This document shows positions 30,776-38,799 of a DNA stretch of 64,000 bases, piece by piece. The DNA is from Inediibacterium massiliense. GTDB lineage: Bacteria; Bacillota; Clostridia; Peptostreptococcales; Thermotaleaceae. Below the pieces are notes generated by a model. The model saw nothing but the letters and a program-made list of their open reading frames with translations, had not been told where the DNA came from and did not search any database. The DNA lies in NCBI RefSeq assembly GCF_001282725.1, contig NZ_LN876586.1, positions 645,009 to 709,008 of the forward strand. Reading direction: 5' to 3'. The position numbers were made by a program, and so were the translations under genes. Within the stretch, counting starts at the first letter, position 1. Each line of letters opens with the position of its first letter.

Positions 30776-30950
30776 AGATACACATCCAATCTAAAAAATT
30801 TCTATATTATTATAGTTTCCTATGTATAAAAAAAATAGCTATATGAGTAGTATATGCTATATAGAGTGAATTGGGAAAGAGAGTATGATAAAATAAAAAG
30901 GTGATACAATAACTAATGATAATGACTAAAAAAGGGAGCTGAAAATATTT

Positions 30951-31709
30951 ATGAGATTTGATGGAAGAAAAGAAGATGAATTAAGAAAAGTTACCATAAC
31001 AAAGGATTATTTGGCTTATCCAGAAGGTTCTGTTTTAATAGAAATGGGAAACACAAAAGTGATTTGTACAGCATCTATAGAAGAAAAAGTACCTCCTTTT
31101 TTAAAGGGAAGTGGAAAAGGATGGGTTACAGCAGAGTATGGAATGCTACCAAGGTCTACTCAAACAAGAAAGATTAGAGAATCTAGTAGAGGAAAAGTAG
31201 ATGGAAGAACTCAAGAAATTCAAAGATTGATCGGACGAGCATTACGTTCTGTAGTAAATTTAGATGTATTAGGAGAAAGAACTATATGGATTGATTGTGA
31301 TGTAATTCAAGCGGATGGAGGAACTAGAACTGCATCTATTACAGGGGCTTTTATTGCTTTAGCACAAGGATTACATAAGCTTTATGAGAAAAAAGACATT
31401 CAAACATTTCCGATAAAAAATTATGTGGCAGCTATAAGTGTAGGAATTGTAGAGAATACACCAGTATTAGACCTTTGCTATGAAGAAGATTCCAATGCAA
31501 AAGTAGATATGAATGTAATTATGACAGATCAAAAAGAGTTTGTAGAGATACAAGGAACAGGAGAAGAAGCTCCTTTTACAAGACAAGAGCTTATGAAACT
31601 TTTAGAACTTGCAGAAAAGGGAAATGAAGAGCTTATTTCTATGCAAAAAGAAATATTAGGAGAAATAGTAAATTTAATAGGTATGGATATGAAAAATATG
31701 GAGGAGTAA
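30951..31709 (+). CDS. rph: Ribonuclease PH
   Basis: Phosphorolytic 3'-5' exoribonuclease that trims tRNA 3' ends (252 residues). The family opening [12 protein letters not shown] is clear, with the [16 protein letters not shown] and [20 protein letters not shown] active-site segments. It is the first of three closely packed genes (gaps 4 and 12 bp) ordered as in Bacillus (rph-ysnA-ysnB). Confidence 0.96.
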   Translation: MRFDGRKEDELRKVTITKDYLAYPEGSVLIEMGNTKVICTASIEEKVPPFLKGSGKGWVTAEYGMLPRSTQTRKIRESSRGKVDGRTQEIQRLIGRALRSVVNLDVLGERTIWIDCDVIQADGGTRTASITGAFIALAQGLHKLYEKKDIQTFPIKNYVAAISVGIVENTPVLDLCYEEDSNAKVDMNVIMTDQKEFVEIQGTGEEAPFTRQELMKLLELAEKGNEELISMQKEILGEIVNLIGMDMKNMEE

Positions 31710-31713
31710 ATAT

Positions 31714-32310
31714 ATGAATAAAGTAGTGATTGCATCGCAAAATAAACATAAATTAGAGGAAATTAAAGATATTTTAAGAGATTTTCCACTAGAGATTTAT
31801 AGTATGGATCAAGTTGGACTTTCAAACTTAGAAATTATAGAAGATGGAGATACATTTGAAGAAAATTCCATGAAAAAGGCAGTAGAGGTTATGAAAAGAA
31901 CAAATGCAATTGCCATTGCAGATGATTCAGGACTTGAAGTAGACGCTATAGACAATCAACCAGGAGTATATTCAGCAAGATTTTCGGGAGAAGGGGCTAC
32001 GGATGAAAAAAATAATCAAAAGCTTTTAGATATGCTTCAAGGCATTGAAATAGAAAAAAGAGATGCAAGATTTGTATCTGTAATTTCTGTAGCGTTCCCA
32101 GATGGAAAAAGATTAAGTGTAAGAGGAGAATGTCCTGGAGTTATAGGTTTTGAAGAAAAAGGAAATAATGGATTTGGATATGATCCATTATTTATTGTGC
32201 TTGAGTATAATAAAACATTTGCAGAAATAGATCCTCAGTTAAAAAATAAAATTAGTCATAGAGCAAATGCATTAACAAAATTAAAGAAAGAATTAAAAGA
32301 GTTTATATAG
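31714..32310 (+). CDS. rdgB: XTP/dITP pyrophosphatase (HAM1/RdgB family)
   Basis: House-cleaning enzyme that hydrolyses dITP, XTP and ITP to monophosphates (198 residues). Motifs seen include IASQNKHKLEEI at the N-terminus, ADDSGLEVDAIDNQPGVYSA, GFGYDPLF and SHRANAL near the end. GGAGG lies 9 nt upstream. It is cotranscribed with rph and the next phosphoesterase gene. Confidence 0.95.
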   Translation: MNKVVIASQNKHKLEEIKDILRDFPLEIYSMDQVGLSNLEIIEDGDTFEENSMKKAVEVMKRTNAIAIADDSGLEVDAIDNQPGVYSARFSGEGATDEKNNQKLLDMLQGIEIEKRDARFVSVISVAFPDGKRLSVRGECPGVIGFEEKGNNGFGYDPLFIVLEYNKTFAEIDPQLKNKISHRANALTKLKKELKEFI

Positions 32311-32322
32311 GAGGAAAATTGT

Positions 32323-32793
32323 TTGAAAGTTTTAGTAATAAGTGATACCCATAAAACGATAGATTTAGCTGCTCGTGTTATAAAAGAGATAGAAGATGTA
32401 GATATTTGTATTCATCTAGGAGATCATTATGAAGATGCTCTAGATATAGAAGAGTCTACAGGGGTAGAGATGATAGGAGTAAAAGGAAATTGCGATAGGG
32501 GAGATGGGGAATCTGAAATGGTCTTAGATCTTGAAGATCATAGATTCTTTATTACTCATGGTCATGAATATAGTGTAAAGATGAATTTAAACAGAATTTA
32601 CTATAGGGCATTGGAATTAGGATGCGATGTAGTTTTATTTGGACATACTCATTCTCCATTGATAGATAAAATAGATGATGTATTGATTATGAATCCAGGA
32701 AGTATAAGTCTTCCAAGAGATGGACAAAATAGGTCCTATGGGATCATAGAAATAGATGAAGAAATACATGGACAAATTATAGAGTTAAAGTAA
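32323..32793 (+). CDS. YfcE/MJ0936-type metallophosphoesterase (YsnB-like)
   Basis: Calcineurin-like phosphodiesterase of 156 residues. Metal-binding motifs in order are VISDTH, HLGDHYED, VKGNCD, FITHGHEY and VLFGHTHSP, ending MNPGSISLPRDGQNRSYGI. The start is TTG with AGGAGG upstream. Third gene of the rph unit. The physiological substrate of this subfamily is unsettled. Confidence 0.92.
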   Translation: MKVLVISDTHKTIDLAARVIKEIEDVDICIHLGDHYEDALDIEESTGVEMIGVKGNCDRGDGESEMVLDLEDHRFFITHGHEYSVKMNLNRIYYRALELGCDVVLFGHTHSPLIDKIDDVLIMNPGSISLPRDGQNRSYGIIEIDEEIHGQIIELK

Positions 32794-32815
32794 AAGGAGC
32801 AAGTGCTCCTTTTAC
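32792..32815 (+). terminator. Terminator of the rph operon
   Basis: AAAAGGAGCA / TGCTCCTTTT perfect 10-bp stem with a two-base loop, overlapping the stop codon. Confidence 0.8.
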
Positions 32816-32995
32816 AAATAGTAGTTTTAGAATTAGCAAAAAAGATGATATAAAAGGAAATAGAGTATAATGATAAAATATTTCTTTTTATGCTCATATA
32901 TGGATTTTGACTTTATTGTATCAATTTACTATAATAGTTTTTGTTGTCGAACAAGATATAAAGAAGGCTGAAAATATTTTACCTAAATAAAAAAG

Positions 32996-33024
32996 TTGAC
33001 AACAATTTAAATTTATGATAATAT
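32996..33024 (+). promoter_or_regulatory. Promoter of the tRNA cluster
   Basis: TTGACA (32996-33001) and TAATAT (33019-33024) separated by 17 bp, 27 bp before the first tRNA. Confidence 0.8.
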
Positions 33025-33051
33025 ATTATCCTGTTAGAGATAATAAGTTGT

Positions 33052-33125
33052 GCGGATGTAGTTCAATGGTAGAACTCCAGCCTTCCAAGCTGGTAGCGTG
33101 GGTTCGATTCCCATCATCCGCTCCA
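33052..33125 (+). tRNA. tRNA-Gly(TCC), copy 1
   Basis: Acceptor GCGGATG / CATCCGC, anticodon loop CTTCCAA (TCC), T-arm GGTTCGATTCC and encoded CCA. Identical to copies at 33452 and 33665. Confidence 0.96.
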
Positions 33126-33130
33126 AATAT

Positions 33131-33207
33131 GGGTTCATAGCTCAGTTGGATAGAGCAACGGCCTTCTAAGCCGTGTGTCCGGGGTTCGAATCCCTGTGGA
33201 CCCGCCA
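33131..33207 (+). tRNA. tRNA-Arg(TCT)
   Basis: Acceptor GGGTTCA / TGGACCC with one G-T pair, anticodon loop CTTCTAA (TCT), T-arm GGGTTCGAATCCC and encoded CCA. Confidence 0.95.
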
Positions 33208-33210
33208 TAT

Positions 33211-33287
33211 GGTGGATGTAGTCAAGCGGTTAAGACACAGGATTGTGGCTCCTGCACGCGTGGGTTCGAATCCCATCATCCACCCCA
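33211..33287 (+). tRNA. tRNA-His(GTG)
   Basis: Anticodon loop ATTGTGG (GTG). The extra 5' G (33211) opposite discriminator C is the histidine identity feature. Encoded CCA. Confidence 0.95.
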
Positions 33288-33292
33288 TATTT

Positions 33293-33368
33293 TGGGGTAT
33301 AGCCAAGTCGGTAAGGCACCAGACTTTGACTCTGGCATGCGTAGGTTCGAGTCCTGCTACCCCAGCCA
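33293..33368 (+). tRNA. tRNA-Gln(TTG)
   Basis: Acceptor TGGGGTA / TACCCCA, anticodon loop CTTTGAC (TTG) and encoded CCA. Confidence 0.95.
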
Positions 33369-33371
33369 TTT

Positions 33372-33447
33372 GACCTATTAGCTCAGTAGGTAGAGCACTT
33401 GACTTTTAATCAAGGTGTCCCGCGTTCGAGCCGCGGATGGGTCACCA
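33372..33447 (+). tRNA. tRNA-Lys(TTT)
   Basis: Acceptor GACCTAT / ATGGGTC, anticodon loop CTTTTAA (TTT) and encoded CCA. Confidence 0.95.
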
Positions 33448-33451
33448 ACAT

Positions 33452-33525
33452 GCGGATGTAGTTCAATGGTAGAACTCCAGCCTTCCAAGCTGGTAGCGTG
33501 GGTTCGATTCCCATCATCCGCTCCA
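33452..33525 (+). tRNA. tRNA-Gly(TCC), copy 2
   Basis: Same sequence as copy 1, with anticodon TCC and encoded CCA. Confidence 0.96.
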
Positions 33526-33528
33526 TTT

Positions 33529-33605
33529 CGGGGTGTAGCGCAGTTTGGTAGCGCATCTGGTTTGGGACCAGAGGGCCGCGGGTTCAAATCCTGCCACCCC
33601 GACCA
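33529..33605 (+). tRNA. tRNA-Pro(TGG)
   Basis: Acceptor CGGGGTG / CACCCCG, anticodon loop TTTGGGA (TGG) and encoded CCA. Confidence 0.95.
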
Positions 33606-33610
33606 AAAAA

Positions 33611-33639
33611 TTGACAAAGTTTGATCTGTATGATATAAT
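33611..33639 (+). promoter_or_regulatory. Consensus internal promoter before tRNA-Gly copy 3
   Basis: Perfect TTGACA (33611-33616) and TATAAT (33634-33639) with a 17-bp spacer, 25 bp before the third glycine tRNA. Confidence 0.88.
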
Positions 33640-33664
33640 AAATTTCGTTAAAGATTCATAACAT

Positions 33665-33738
33665 GCGGATGTAGTTCAATGGTAGAACTCCAGCCTTCCA
33701 AGCTGGTAGCGTGGGTTCGATTCCCATCATCCGCTCCA
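33665..33738 (+). tRNA. tRNA-Gly(TCC), copy 3
   Basis: Identical to copies 1 and 2. It has its own consensus promoter and is followed by a terminator-like hairpin. Confidence 0.96.
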
Positions 33739-33743
33739 TTTAG

Positions 33744-33774
33744 AAGTTAGCATATATATGCTGACTTTTTTATC
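33744..33774 (+). terminator. Terminator-like hairpin between tRNA-Gly and tRNA-Arg
   Basis: AGTTAGCATA / TATGCTGACT stem (one G-T pair) followed by TTTTTT. It ends about 7 bp before tRNA-Arg, leaving no room for a separate promoter. Confidence 0.7.
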
Positions 33775-33780
33775 TATCAT

Positions 33781-33857
33781 GCGCCCTTAGCTCAGTTGGA
33801 TAGAGTGGCTGACTTCGAATCAGTTCGTCGGGGGTTCGAGTCCCTCAGGGCGTGCCA
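33781..33857 (+). tRNA. tRNA-Arg(TCG), integration target
   Basis: Acceptor GCGCCCT / AGGGCGT, anticodon loop CTTCGAA (TCG) and encoded CCA. Its 3' 46 bp is duplicated perfectly at 40551-40596. Confidence 0.95.
33812..33857. repeat. attL core (46-bp repeat in tRNA-Arg)
   Basis: Identical to 40551-40596. It runs from the anticodon loop (ACTTCGAATC) to the CCA end. Confidence 0.9.
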
Positions 33858-33861
33858 TAAT

Positions 33862-33905
33862 ATAACCGTTGCAAATACATAATTTTGTGACGGTTATTTT
33901 ATTTT
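33862..33905 (+). terminator. Terminator after tRNA-Arg, inside the element
   Basis: ATAACCGT / ACGGTTAT stem followed by TTTATTTT. It lies within the element, so it replaces the original tRNA terminator now at 40605. Confidence 0.65.
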
Positions 33906-33924
33906 GTATTATTCTATAAAATAA

Positions 33925-33950
33925 AAAATGGGGACAATTTGGGGACAAAA
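33925..33950. repeat. 26-bp repeat at left end, candidate integrase arm site
   Basis: Contains two GGGGACA units (GGGGACAATTTGGGGACA). It is identical to 40412-40437 at the other end of the element. Arm-type binding by the integrase is inferred from position and symmetry. Confidence 0.7.
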
Positions 33951-33988
33951 CAAACAATATTATACTATAATAAACATAAAAAAGTATA

Positions 33989-35116
33989 TCATTTAATCTT
34001 TTTATCTTTAAATATAATATCTCCGATTCTATCAGCAGCTACTTTATCAGCAGATTTTAAAGCGTGACTATATATATTTAACGTTGTTGAGGTATTACTA
34101 TGACCTAATCTTGCTGATAATGCTTTAATATTAAGACCTGCATTTATTAACATGGTAGCTGATGTATGTCTTAATTGATGAAATGTTATTTTTCTCAATT
34201 CGTGTTTTTTTAAGAATTTAGAAAACCAAGTAGAAGGGGTATTTGGATGCATAGGTAGTCCATTCCATTGAGTCAGTATATACTCTGTATCAGTCCACAT
34301 ATCTCCACATTGCAATCTTTTTTCTGTTTGTTCAATTTTATATTGCTTTAATATATCTATTACTGGATTAGGTAAAGAAATAATTCTTTTAGATGTTTCA
34401 GTCTTAGGATCTTTAGAAAAAACACCATTTTTAGGAATGTATTGATTAGCTTGTACTATTTCTATGGTGTTAGTATTAAAATCTACATTGTTCCATTTCA
34501 AACCCATTAATTCCCCTAATCTTAATCCTGCTGTAATAGTAACTAATATAGCAACTTTATATTTTAATTCTTCGTTTTCCAAGCAAGTAATAAGTTGTTT
34601 TATTTCTTCTTCATTATAAAAATCTGCTTCTTTTTTCTTAACCTTAGGAGGTTGTACATTATTAGCAGGATTTGATGATATTAATTGCCATTTTACAGCA
34701 GTTTCAAGTATATTTTTTATAAATCTATGATAATGAAGAATAGTATTATTTGAAAGTTTTTTGCCCCTGCCATCTATTCTTATTCCTTCTTCTTGAAGAT
34801 TACTATAAAATTCAACTAGATGTATTGGTTTGATTTTTGATAAATTTAGATGACCTAACGCAGGAATAATTCTTAATTCTAGTAATCTCTCATATTCATA
34901 AATGGTTTTAGGAGCTAATTTAGGTTTTGCATAGTCAATAAGCCATTTTTCTGAAAATGATTTTAAAGTTAATTTTGAAGGCTCAATATAAGTGCTACTT
35001 TTAACCTTGGCAACAAATTTAACCAATTCTTTTTCAGCTTCTCTGTCACTTTTCACTTTTACTGTTTTTGTATATTTTTTTCTTTTACCTCCTGATCCTG
35101 TTCCTGCTGAAACCAC
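33989..35116 (-). CDS. Tyrosine-type site-specific integrase, N-terminus frameshifted
   Basis: Phage-type integrase of the tyrosine recombinase family (375 residues as open). It has an arm-binding domain, a SAM-like core-binding domain (about 50-150) and a catalytic domain with ITAGLRLGELMGLKW (Arg), FHQLRHTSATM (His-x-x-Arg), GHSNTSTT (His) and the nucleophile in LNIYSHAL (Tyr). The open frame begins at a GTG without RBS. A good RBS (AAGGCGGTG) and ATG at 35148 lead into the same protein only if one A is added to the A6 run at 35137-35142. The gene may be inactive or rely on slippage. Confidence 0.88.
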   Translation of the reverse strand: MVSAGTGSGGKRKKYTKTVKVKSDREAEKELVKFVAKVKSSTYIEPSKLTLKSFSEKWLIDYAKPKLAPKTIYEYERLLELRIIPALGHLNLSKIKPIHLVEFYSNLQEEGIRIDGRGKKLSNNTILHYHRFIKNILETAVKWQLISSNPANNVQPPKVKKKEADFYNEEEIKQLITCLENEELKYKVAILVTITAGLRLGELMGLKWNNVDFNTNTIEIVQANQYIPKNGVFSKDPKTETSKRIISLPNPVIDILKQYKIEQTEKRLQCGDMWTDTEYILTQWNGLPMHPNTPSTWFSKFLKKHELRKITFHQLRHTSATMLINAGLNIKALSARLGHSNTSTTLNIYSHALKSADKVAADRIGDIIFKDKKIK

Positions 35117-35163
35117 TAGTCTATATGAATTGCCTCTTTTTTCACCATATTATCACCGCCTTA

Positions 35164-35421
35164 TCAATTTACATTAAATTTTAATTTCACCAATTCAATA
35201 GGAACTTCTAAGTAGGATGCAATTTGGTTTATACATAAATTTTTTAATAAGTTTTTATCTAAACATTTTTCATCTATTAAAAGTTCTGCTGCAAATGTAT
35301 TGGCTTGAATTTCATATTTCCCTGTTGGGAAAAGAGAATATTCTTTAAGAAAATAAATATCTTTAGATGAATGTAATATAGCATGTCCAAGTTCATGGGC
35401 TAGTACTATTTTGATGCTAGT
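35164..35421 (-). pseudogene. ImmA/IrrE-type metallopeptidase fragment, cut by IS3 element
   Basis: On the minus strand this reads TSIKIVLAHELGHAILHSSK and on through ANTFAAELLI to a stop at 35164. HELGH is the zinc motif of ImmA/IrrE peptidases, which cleave phage repressors to induce excision. The 5' part is missing where the IS3-type element begins; I could not recognise it beyond the IS at 36.66 kb. The stop lies 16 bp upstream of the integrase ATG. Confidence 0.85.
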
Positions 35422-35480
35422 ATAAATGTGTAGACACGAAAAGTGAGATATAATAACTATATCTGAAAGGACGTGTCCAC

Positions 35481-35756
35481 ATGAAAAACAACGGAACTCG
35501 ATATGATCAGGAGTTCAAAAAGATGATTGTAGAATTATACAATACAACTGATCACACATTTAAAAGTCTCGAAAGCGAATATGGCGTAACATCAGCTACA
35601 ATTCAACGTTGGGTCAAAGCGATGACTCCAATGAATCCTGAAGATTCGGATTCAATGACTCCCCAGGAATTTGCCGAACTCAAAAAAGAAATGGCAAGAA
35701 TAAGAGAAGAGAATGAAATCTTAAAAAAGGCTATGGCCATATTAGCCAAAAAGTAA
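35481..35756 (+). CDS. IS3 family transposase OrfA
   Basis: DNA-binding subunit of 91 residues. The helix-turn-helix at about 10-50 (HTFKSLESEYGVTSATIQRW) is followed by a leucine-zipper-like coiled coil (about 63-88). The slippery heptamer A AAA AAG at 35723-35729, in register with the reading frame, would allow the -1 shift that makes the OrfAB transposase. The orfB frame is indeed -1 relative to orfA. Confidence 0.9.
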   Translation: MKNNGTRYDQEFKKMIVELYNTTDHTFKSLESEYGVTSATIQRWVKAMTPMNPEDSDSMTPQEFAELKKEMARIREENEILKKAMAILAKK

Positions 35757-36631
35757 CTACTAGTAGCATTTTCGAGACAGCAAACATACTAGCAACAGAC
35801 TATAACATTAAAAGCATTTGTAACGCTTTGGATCTCCCAAGAAGCACTTTCTATTCAATACAGAAACCACGATTTTCAAAGCGTGCTGTTGAAAACAAAA
35901 TTCTTAAAGAACATATCACTAGAATATATATGGAGTCTAGTGGCCGCTATGGTTCACCTGAAATCCGTGAAAAAATGAAAACTGAGAAAATTCTAGCATA
36001 AATCCCAGGCATCAAAAGAATTAAACGTTTGATGAAACAGCTGGGTTTATTTCCTGTGACTGTAAAGCGATTCAAACCCCAAAGGAGCCAATCTACAACT
36101 GAAGATTTACCAAATTTACTTAATCGTGACTTTAGTGCTACAAAGCCTAACGAAAAGTGGGTTGCAGATATCACATATATCCATACTCTAAAAGATGGCT
36201 GGTGTTATTTAGCTTCAATTTTAGACTTATACACGCATAAAGTTGTTGGTTACAGCTCTAGTCAGAAAATAGATAAATCCCTTGTCATCAGTGCATTAGA
36301 TAAAGCTATGCTTCGTCAAAGAAAACCTGAGAATGTCATTCTCCATACAGACAGAGGATCGCAATATCTTAGCACCGAATATATCGTAAAAACTGATGCA
36401 TACAAATGTCGTAGATCCTACAGCGCCAAAGGAAATCCATATGATAATGCTATTATTGAATCTTTTCATGCAATCTTGAAAAAAGAAGAAGTCTACCGCA
36501 AAGTATATCGTGATTTTAAAGAAGCTCAGAAATCACTTTTCAAATATATCGAAGGCTGGTATAACAATCGGAGAATTCATGGAAGTATATTCTATATGAC
36601 ACCCAATGAATTTGAAGCTTTGGCAGTGTAA
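35729..36631 (+). pseudogene. IS3 family transposase OrfB with internal stop
   Basis: The catalytic subunit frame is open from the frameshift site (SIFETANILATDYNIKS, then RSTFYSIQK) to TAA at 35999-36001, then continues as GIKRIKRLMKQLGLF to the end. The DDE residues remain: WVADITY (Asp), HTDRGSQY (Asp) and NAIIESFHA (Glu). A nonsense change in an otherwise intact frame means this copy should not make a full transposase. The downstream ATG at 36029 gives only a 200-residue partial. Confidence 0.88.
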
Positions 36632-36655
36632 TTTCTCACTTTTTGTGTCCAACGT

Positions 36656-37008
36656 ATTGACCTAGATCCAAGGTCTATGAGAGAAATACCTGCATATTTA
36701 AAAATATAAGAAGTGGAATTAAATGTTATTTTTGTGGCCTATCAGCAATATATACTTTTTTATAAAAACTGTTTTGAAAGAATTTCTATGGGTATATATA
36801 AAACATAAAAAAGAAAAGGAGATGATTACAAAAACTAAAATTTCTAGAATTTTAAAAAGCAAACAACTTAAAGAAATTTAGATAAAAGAGGTGAGTCCAC
36901 CAGAGTATGAATGATTCGCAATTAAATACAGAGTAAAAAAGACAACTCTACTAATATCAGTAAACGAGTTGTCTTTTTATGTTTGTGTTTTAATGCAATA
37001 GAATTTTC
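36656..37008. other. Remnant region between IS3 and ISL3 elements
   Basis: No credible gene. A 19-codon ORF (MITKTKISRILKSKQLKEI) starts behind AAAAGGAG near 36820. A short ORF behind AGAGGTG and one reading MNDSQLNTE follow, all ended by stops, so they look like decayed phage genes. A terminator lies at 36935. Confidence 0.4.
36935..36979 (+). terminator. Terminator in element remnant
   Basis: AAAGACAACTC / GAGTTGTCTTT perfect stem with T-run. Confidence 0.75.
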
Positions 37009-38481
37009 GGCTCTTTGTCAATTGTTGGGGTGGGATTGTCTATAATCCCGCTCCATTACTCTATTAAAGACTATTTTAATATATAGGTAAGTTCTACTTG
37101 TTTATGGGTACGCTTAATAAACCTAGCTAAAATATAGACTTTTTTATTAGTATTTAATTGGTATCTAACTCATAATTAGTTAGTACAATGAATAATTCTA
37201 TTACGGAATCTATGGAAATTTTTAAGTCCGAAGGACACTCGTTTTAGTACTTTGACTTTGTTGTTAAAACCTTCGGTTGGACCGTTGGTATAACCATATT
37301 TAAAAGCATTTTTTATTTCCTTGGACCATCTTCTATATGTAGCAGCACACTTCTCGAATTCTGGTATTTTAGAGCTTTCTGCGTTTTGAATCCAATCATA
37401 AAGAGCAGTACGCTGATATGAGTATTTATTGCTCTGACAGATTTCATAAAACCATTCTTTAAGTTTATGAGCAACACGTAGATCATCATTGTATAATAAC
37501 ATTAAATCAACAGCTTTTTTATTTTCATCTTTAAGCTTGTGATATCTAGTGAGAATTAGTTTTCTACTTCGTTTATAGTATTTTCTAAGGTCATAAGGCA
37601 TAGTTTTTTGTAGACGTTTTCTTACATTTTCTATAGCCCAAGTTACCTGCCTAATAAAATGATATTTATCAATAATAATCTCAGCATTAGGAAAGAAACA
37701 TTTAGCTAAATCAACATAAGGTTGCCACATATCACAAACAAAGAATTTAACAGAATCCCTTTCTTTGCGTGGAATTTTTTTGAAGTAACTTACAAGATGA
37801 CTTTGAGATCGATTAGGAAGAATGTCTAGAATTCTATTTTTCTTACCGTCAACAAGAATACATTGATATTTTCCAGTTTCAGCATTTCCTTTAAACTCAT
37901 CAATACAAAGAACTTCTGGAAGAGTAGGTATACTATAATTAATTAGGTTAAAGATGCGCGTAACTGTTGAAATAGAGACATTAGCATCTTTAGCTACTGA
38001 AGTAATACTAGTTACTTTAGTAAGTTGTTGGCAAATATAATGTACTAAGCGATTAGTCATGCGATGATAACGAGGGAGAAAGTGATAAGGCTCATAAAAC
38101 CTTTTACCACATGAGTATACATATCTTCTCTTTTGAAGAATAAGATATGTATGTTTAAACTGAAAGGGCAAATCCTTAATCACCTGTTCTCTATAATCAT
38201 GAATCTTAGAAGTTAAAAAGCCACAGGCGGGGCAAGTATGCTCTTTGGGTTCAGTTTTAAGATAGATTTTTATAAAAGAATCTCCATGAGAAATTTTATT
38301 TACTTTTACCCCTTTTAAATTTAGTAATTTATTGATAAAATTAGAATGCACTTATTGAACGCCTCCTTTAATTTGGTCTGAGCAACTATATTTTAGCAGG
38401 CATTTTCGGTAAGTGCTTTATTTTTTTTTGCAAAAAATTAAATGTTGGAGTTTAAAGCACCCCAACATTTATTATAGAACC
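37009..38481. mobile_element. ISL3 family insertion sequence, complete with 8-bp target duplication
   Basis: A 1473-bp element. Inverted repeats begin GGCTCTTTGTCAATTGTTGG at 37009 and, reversed, GGTTCTATAATAAATGTTGG at 38481, both running into GGTG. It is flanked by the perfect 8-bp repeat GAATTTTC (37001-37008 and 38482-38489). It contains one full-length transposase on the minus strand. The intact duplication indicates a fairly recent insertion. Confidence 0.92.
37176..38351 (-). CDS. ISL3 family transposase
   Basis: DDE-type transposase of 391 residues. An N-terminal zinc-finger-like domain (CPACG; later YSCGKRFYE), a helix-turn-helix (SVAKDANVSISTVTRIF) and the catalytic domain with LCIDEFKGN, VCDMWQPYVDLAKCFFPNA and the C-terminal NGPTEGFNNKVK carrying the last acidic residue are typical. 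The second cysteine pair seems to lack its first Cys, which may be normal variation. The ORF is intact, so the element may be active. Confidence 0.92.
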   Translation of the reverse strand: MHSNFINKLLNLKGVKVNKISHGDSFIKIYLKTEPKEHTCPACGFLTSKIHDYREQVIKDLPFQFKHTYLILQKRRYVYSCGKRFYEPYHFLPRYHRMTNRLVHYICQQLTKVTSITSVAKDANVSISTVTRIFNLINYSIPTLPEVLCIDEFKGNAETGKYQCILVDGKKNRILDILPNRSQSHLVSYFKKIPRKERDSVKFFVCDMWQPYVDLAKCFFPNAEIIIDKYHFIRQVTWAIENVRKRLQKTMPYDLRKYYKRSRKLILTRYHKLKDENKKAVDLMLLYNDDLRVAHKLKEWFYEICQSNKYSYQRTALYDWIQNAESSKIPEFEKCAATYRRWSKEIKNAFKYGYTNGPTEGFNNKVKVLKRVSFGLKNFHRFRNRIIHCTN

Positions 38482-38499
38482 GAATTTTCAAAGATACAT

Positions 38500-38799
38500 C
38501 TATGTTAAGTCAACAGATTTTAAAATCTGTTCTAAAAGCTTCACATATTCTTCAAATTCAAGCTTTCCATTTCGTGTTAATGAATAGGTAGTACAAGTTT
38601 TTTTCCCAATAAACTGTTTTTTTACATCTAAATATCCCATTTGCTCTAATTTTGTAAGATGAGAACTAAGATTACCATCCGTCCCTTTGGTAGTTTCTTT
38701 TATTTGATTAAAACTTTTTTTTTCACCTGTTATCAAAGTTGCCACAATTGCTAAACGCATTTTTGATTGAAATGCTTCAGGTATTGAGTTTATTTCCAA
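38500..38799 (-). CDS. Winged-helix transcriptional regulator (HTH_34 type)
   Basis: Small DNA-binding protein of 99 residues. QSKMRLAIVATLITGEKKSF starts the winged helix, with recognition helix TDGNLSSHLTKLEQMGYL and wing VKKQFIGKKTCTTYSLT, as in small regulators encoded beside membrane proteins. It overlaps the end of the upstream membrane-protein gene by 23 bp, so both are one minus-strand operon. It lies 10 bp beyond the ISL3 target duplication. Confidence 0.85.
   Translation of the reverse strand: MEINSIPEAFQSKMRLAIVATLITGEKKSFNQIKETTKGTDGNLSSHLTKLEQMGYLDVKKQFIGKKTCTTYSLTRNGKLEFEEYVKLLEQILKSVDLT

Larger units (their letters stand above)
35427..36655 (+). mobile_element. IS3 family insertion sequence (borders approximate)
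   Basis: Imperfect inverted repeats TAGACACGAAAAGTGAGA (35431-35448) and, reversed, TGGACACAAAAAGTGAGA (36651-36634) enclose orfA and orfB in the IS3 arrangement. CTAG flanks both sides (35417-35420 and 36662-36665) and could be the target duplication, which would shift the borders by a few bases. It interrupts the ImmA/IrrE gene. Confidence 0.85.

Noticed and set aside
33026-33624. Several open frames on both strands across the tRNA cluster
   Set aside because: They are translations of tRNA genes (repeated VRFPSSAP- or NRTHATSLEG-like peptides), a known annotation artefact.
36029-36631. A separate transposase gene starting at ATG 36029
   Set aside because: It is the part of IS3 orfB downstream of an in-frame stop, not an independent gene.
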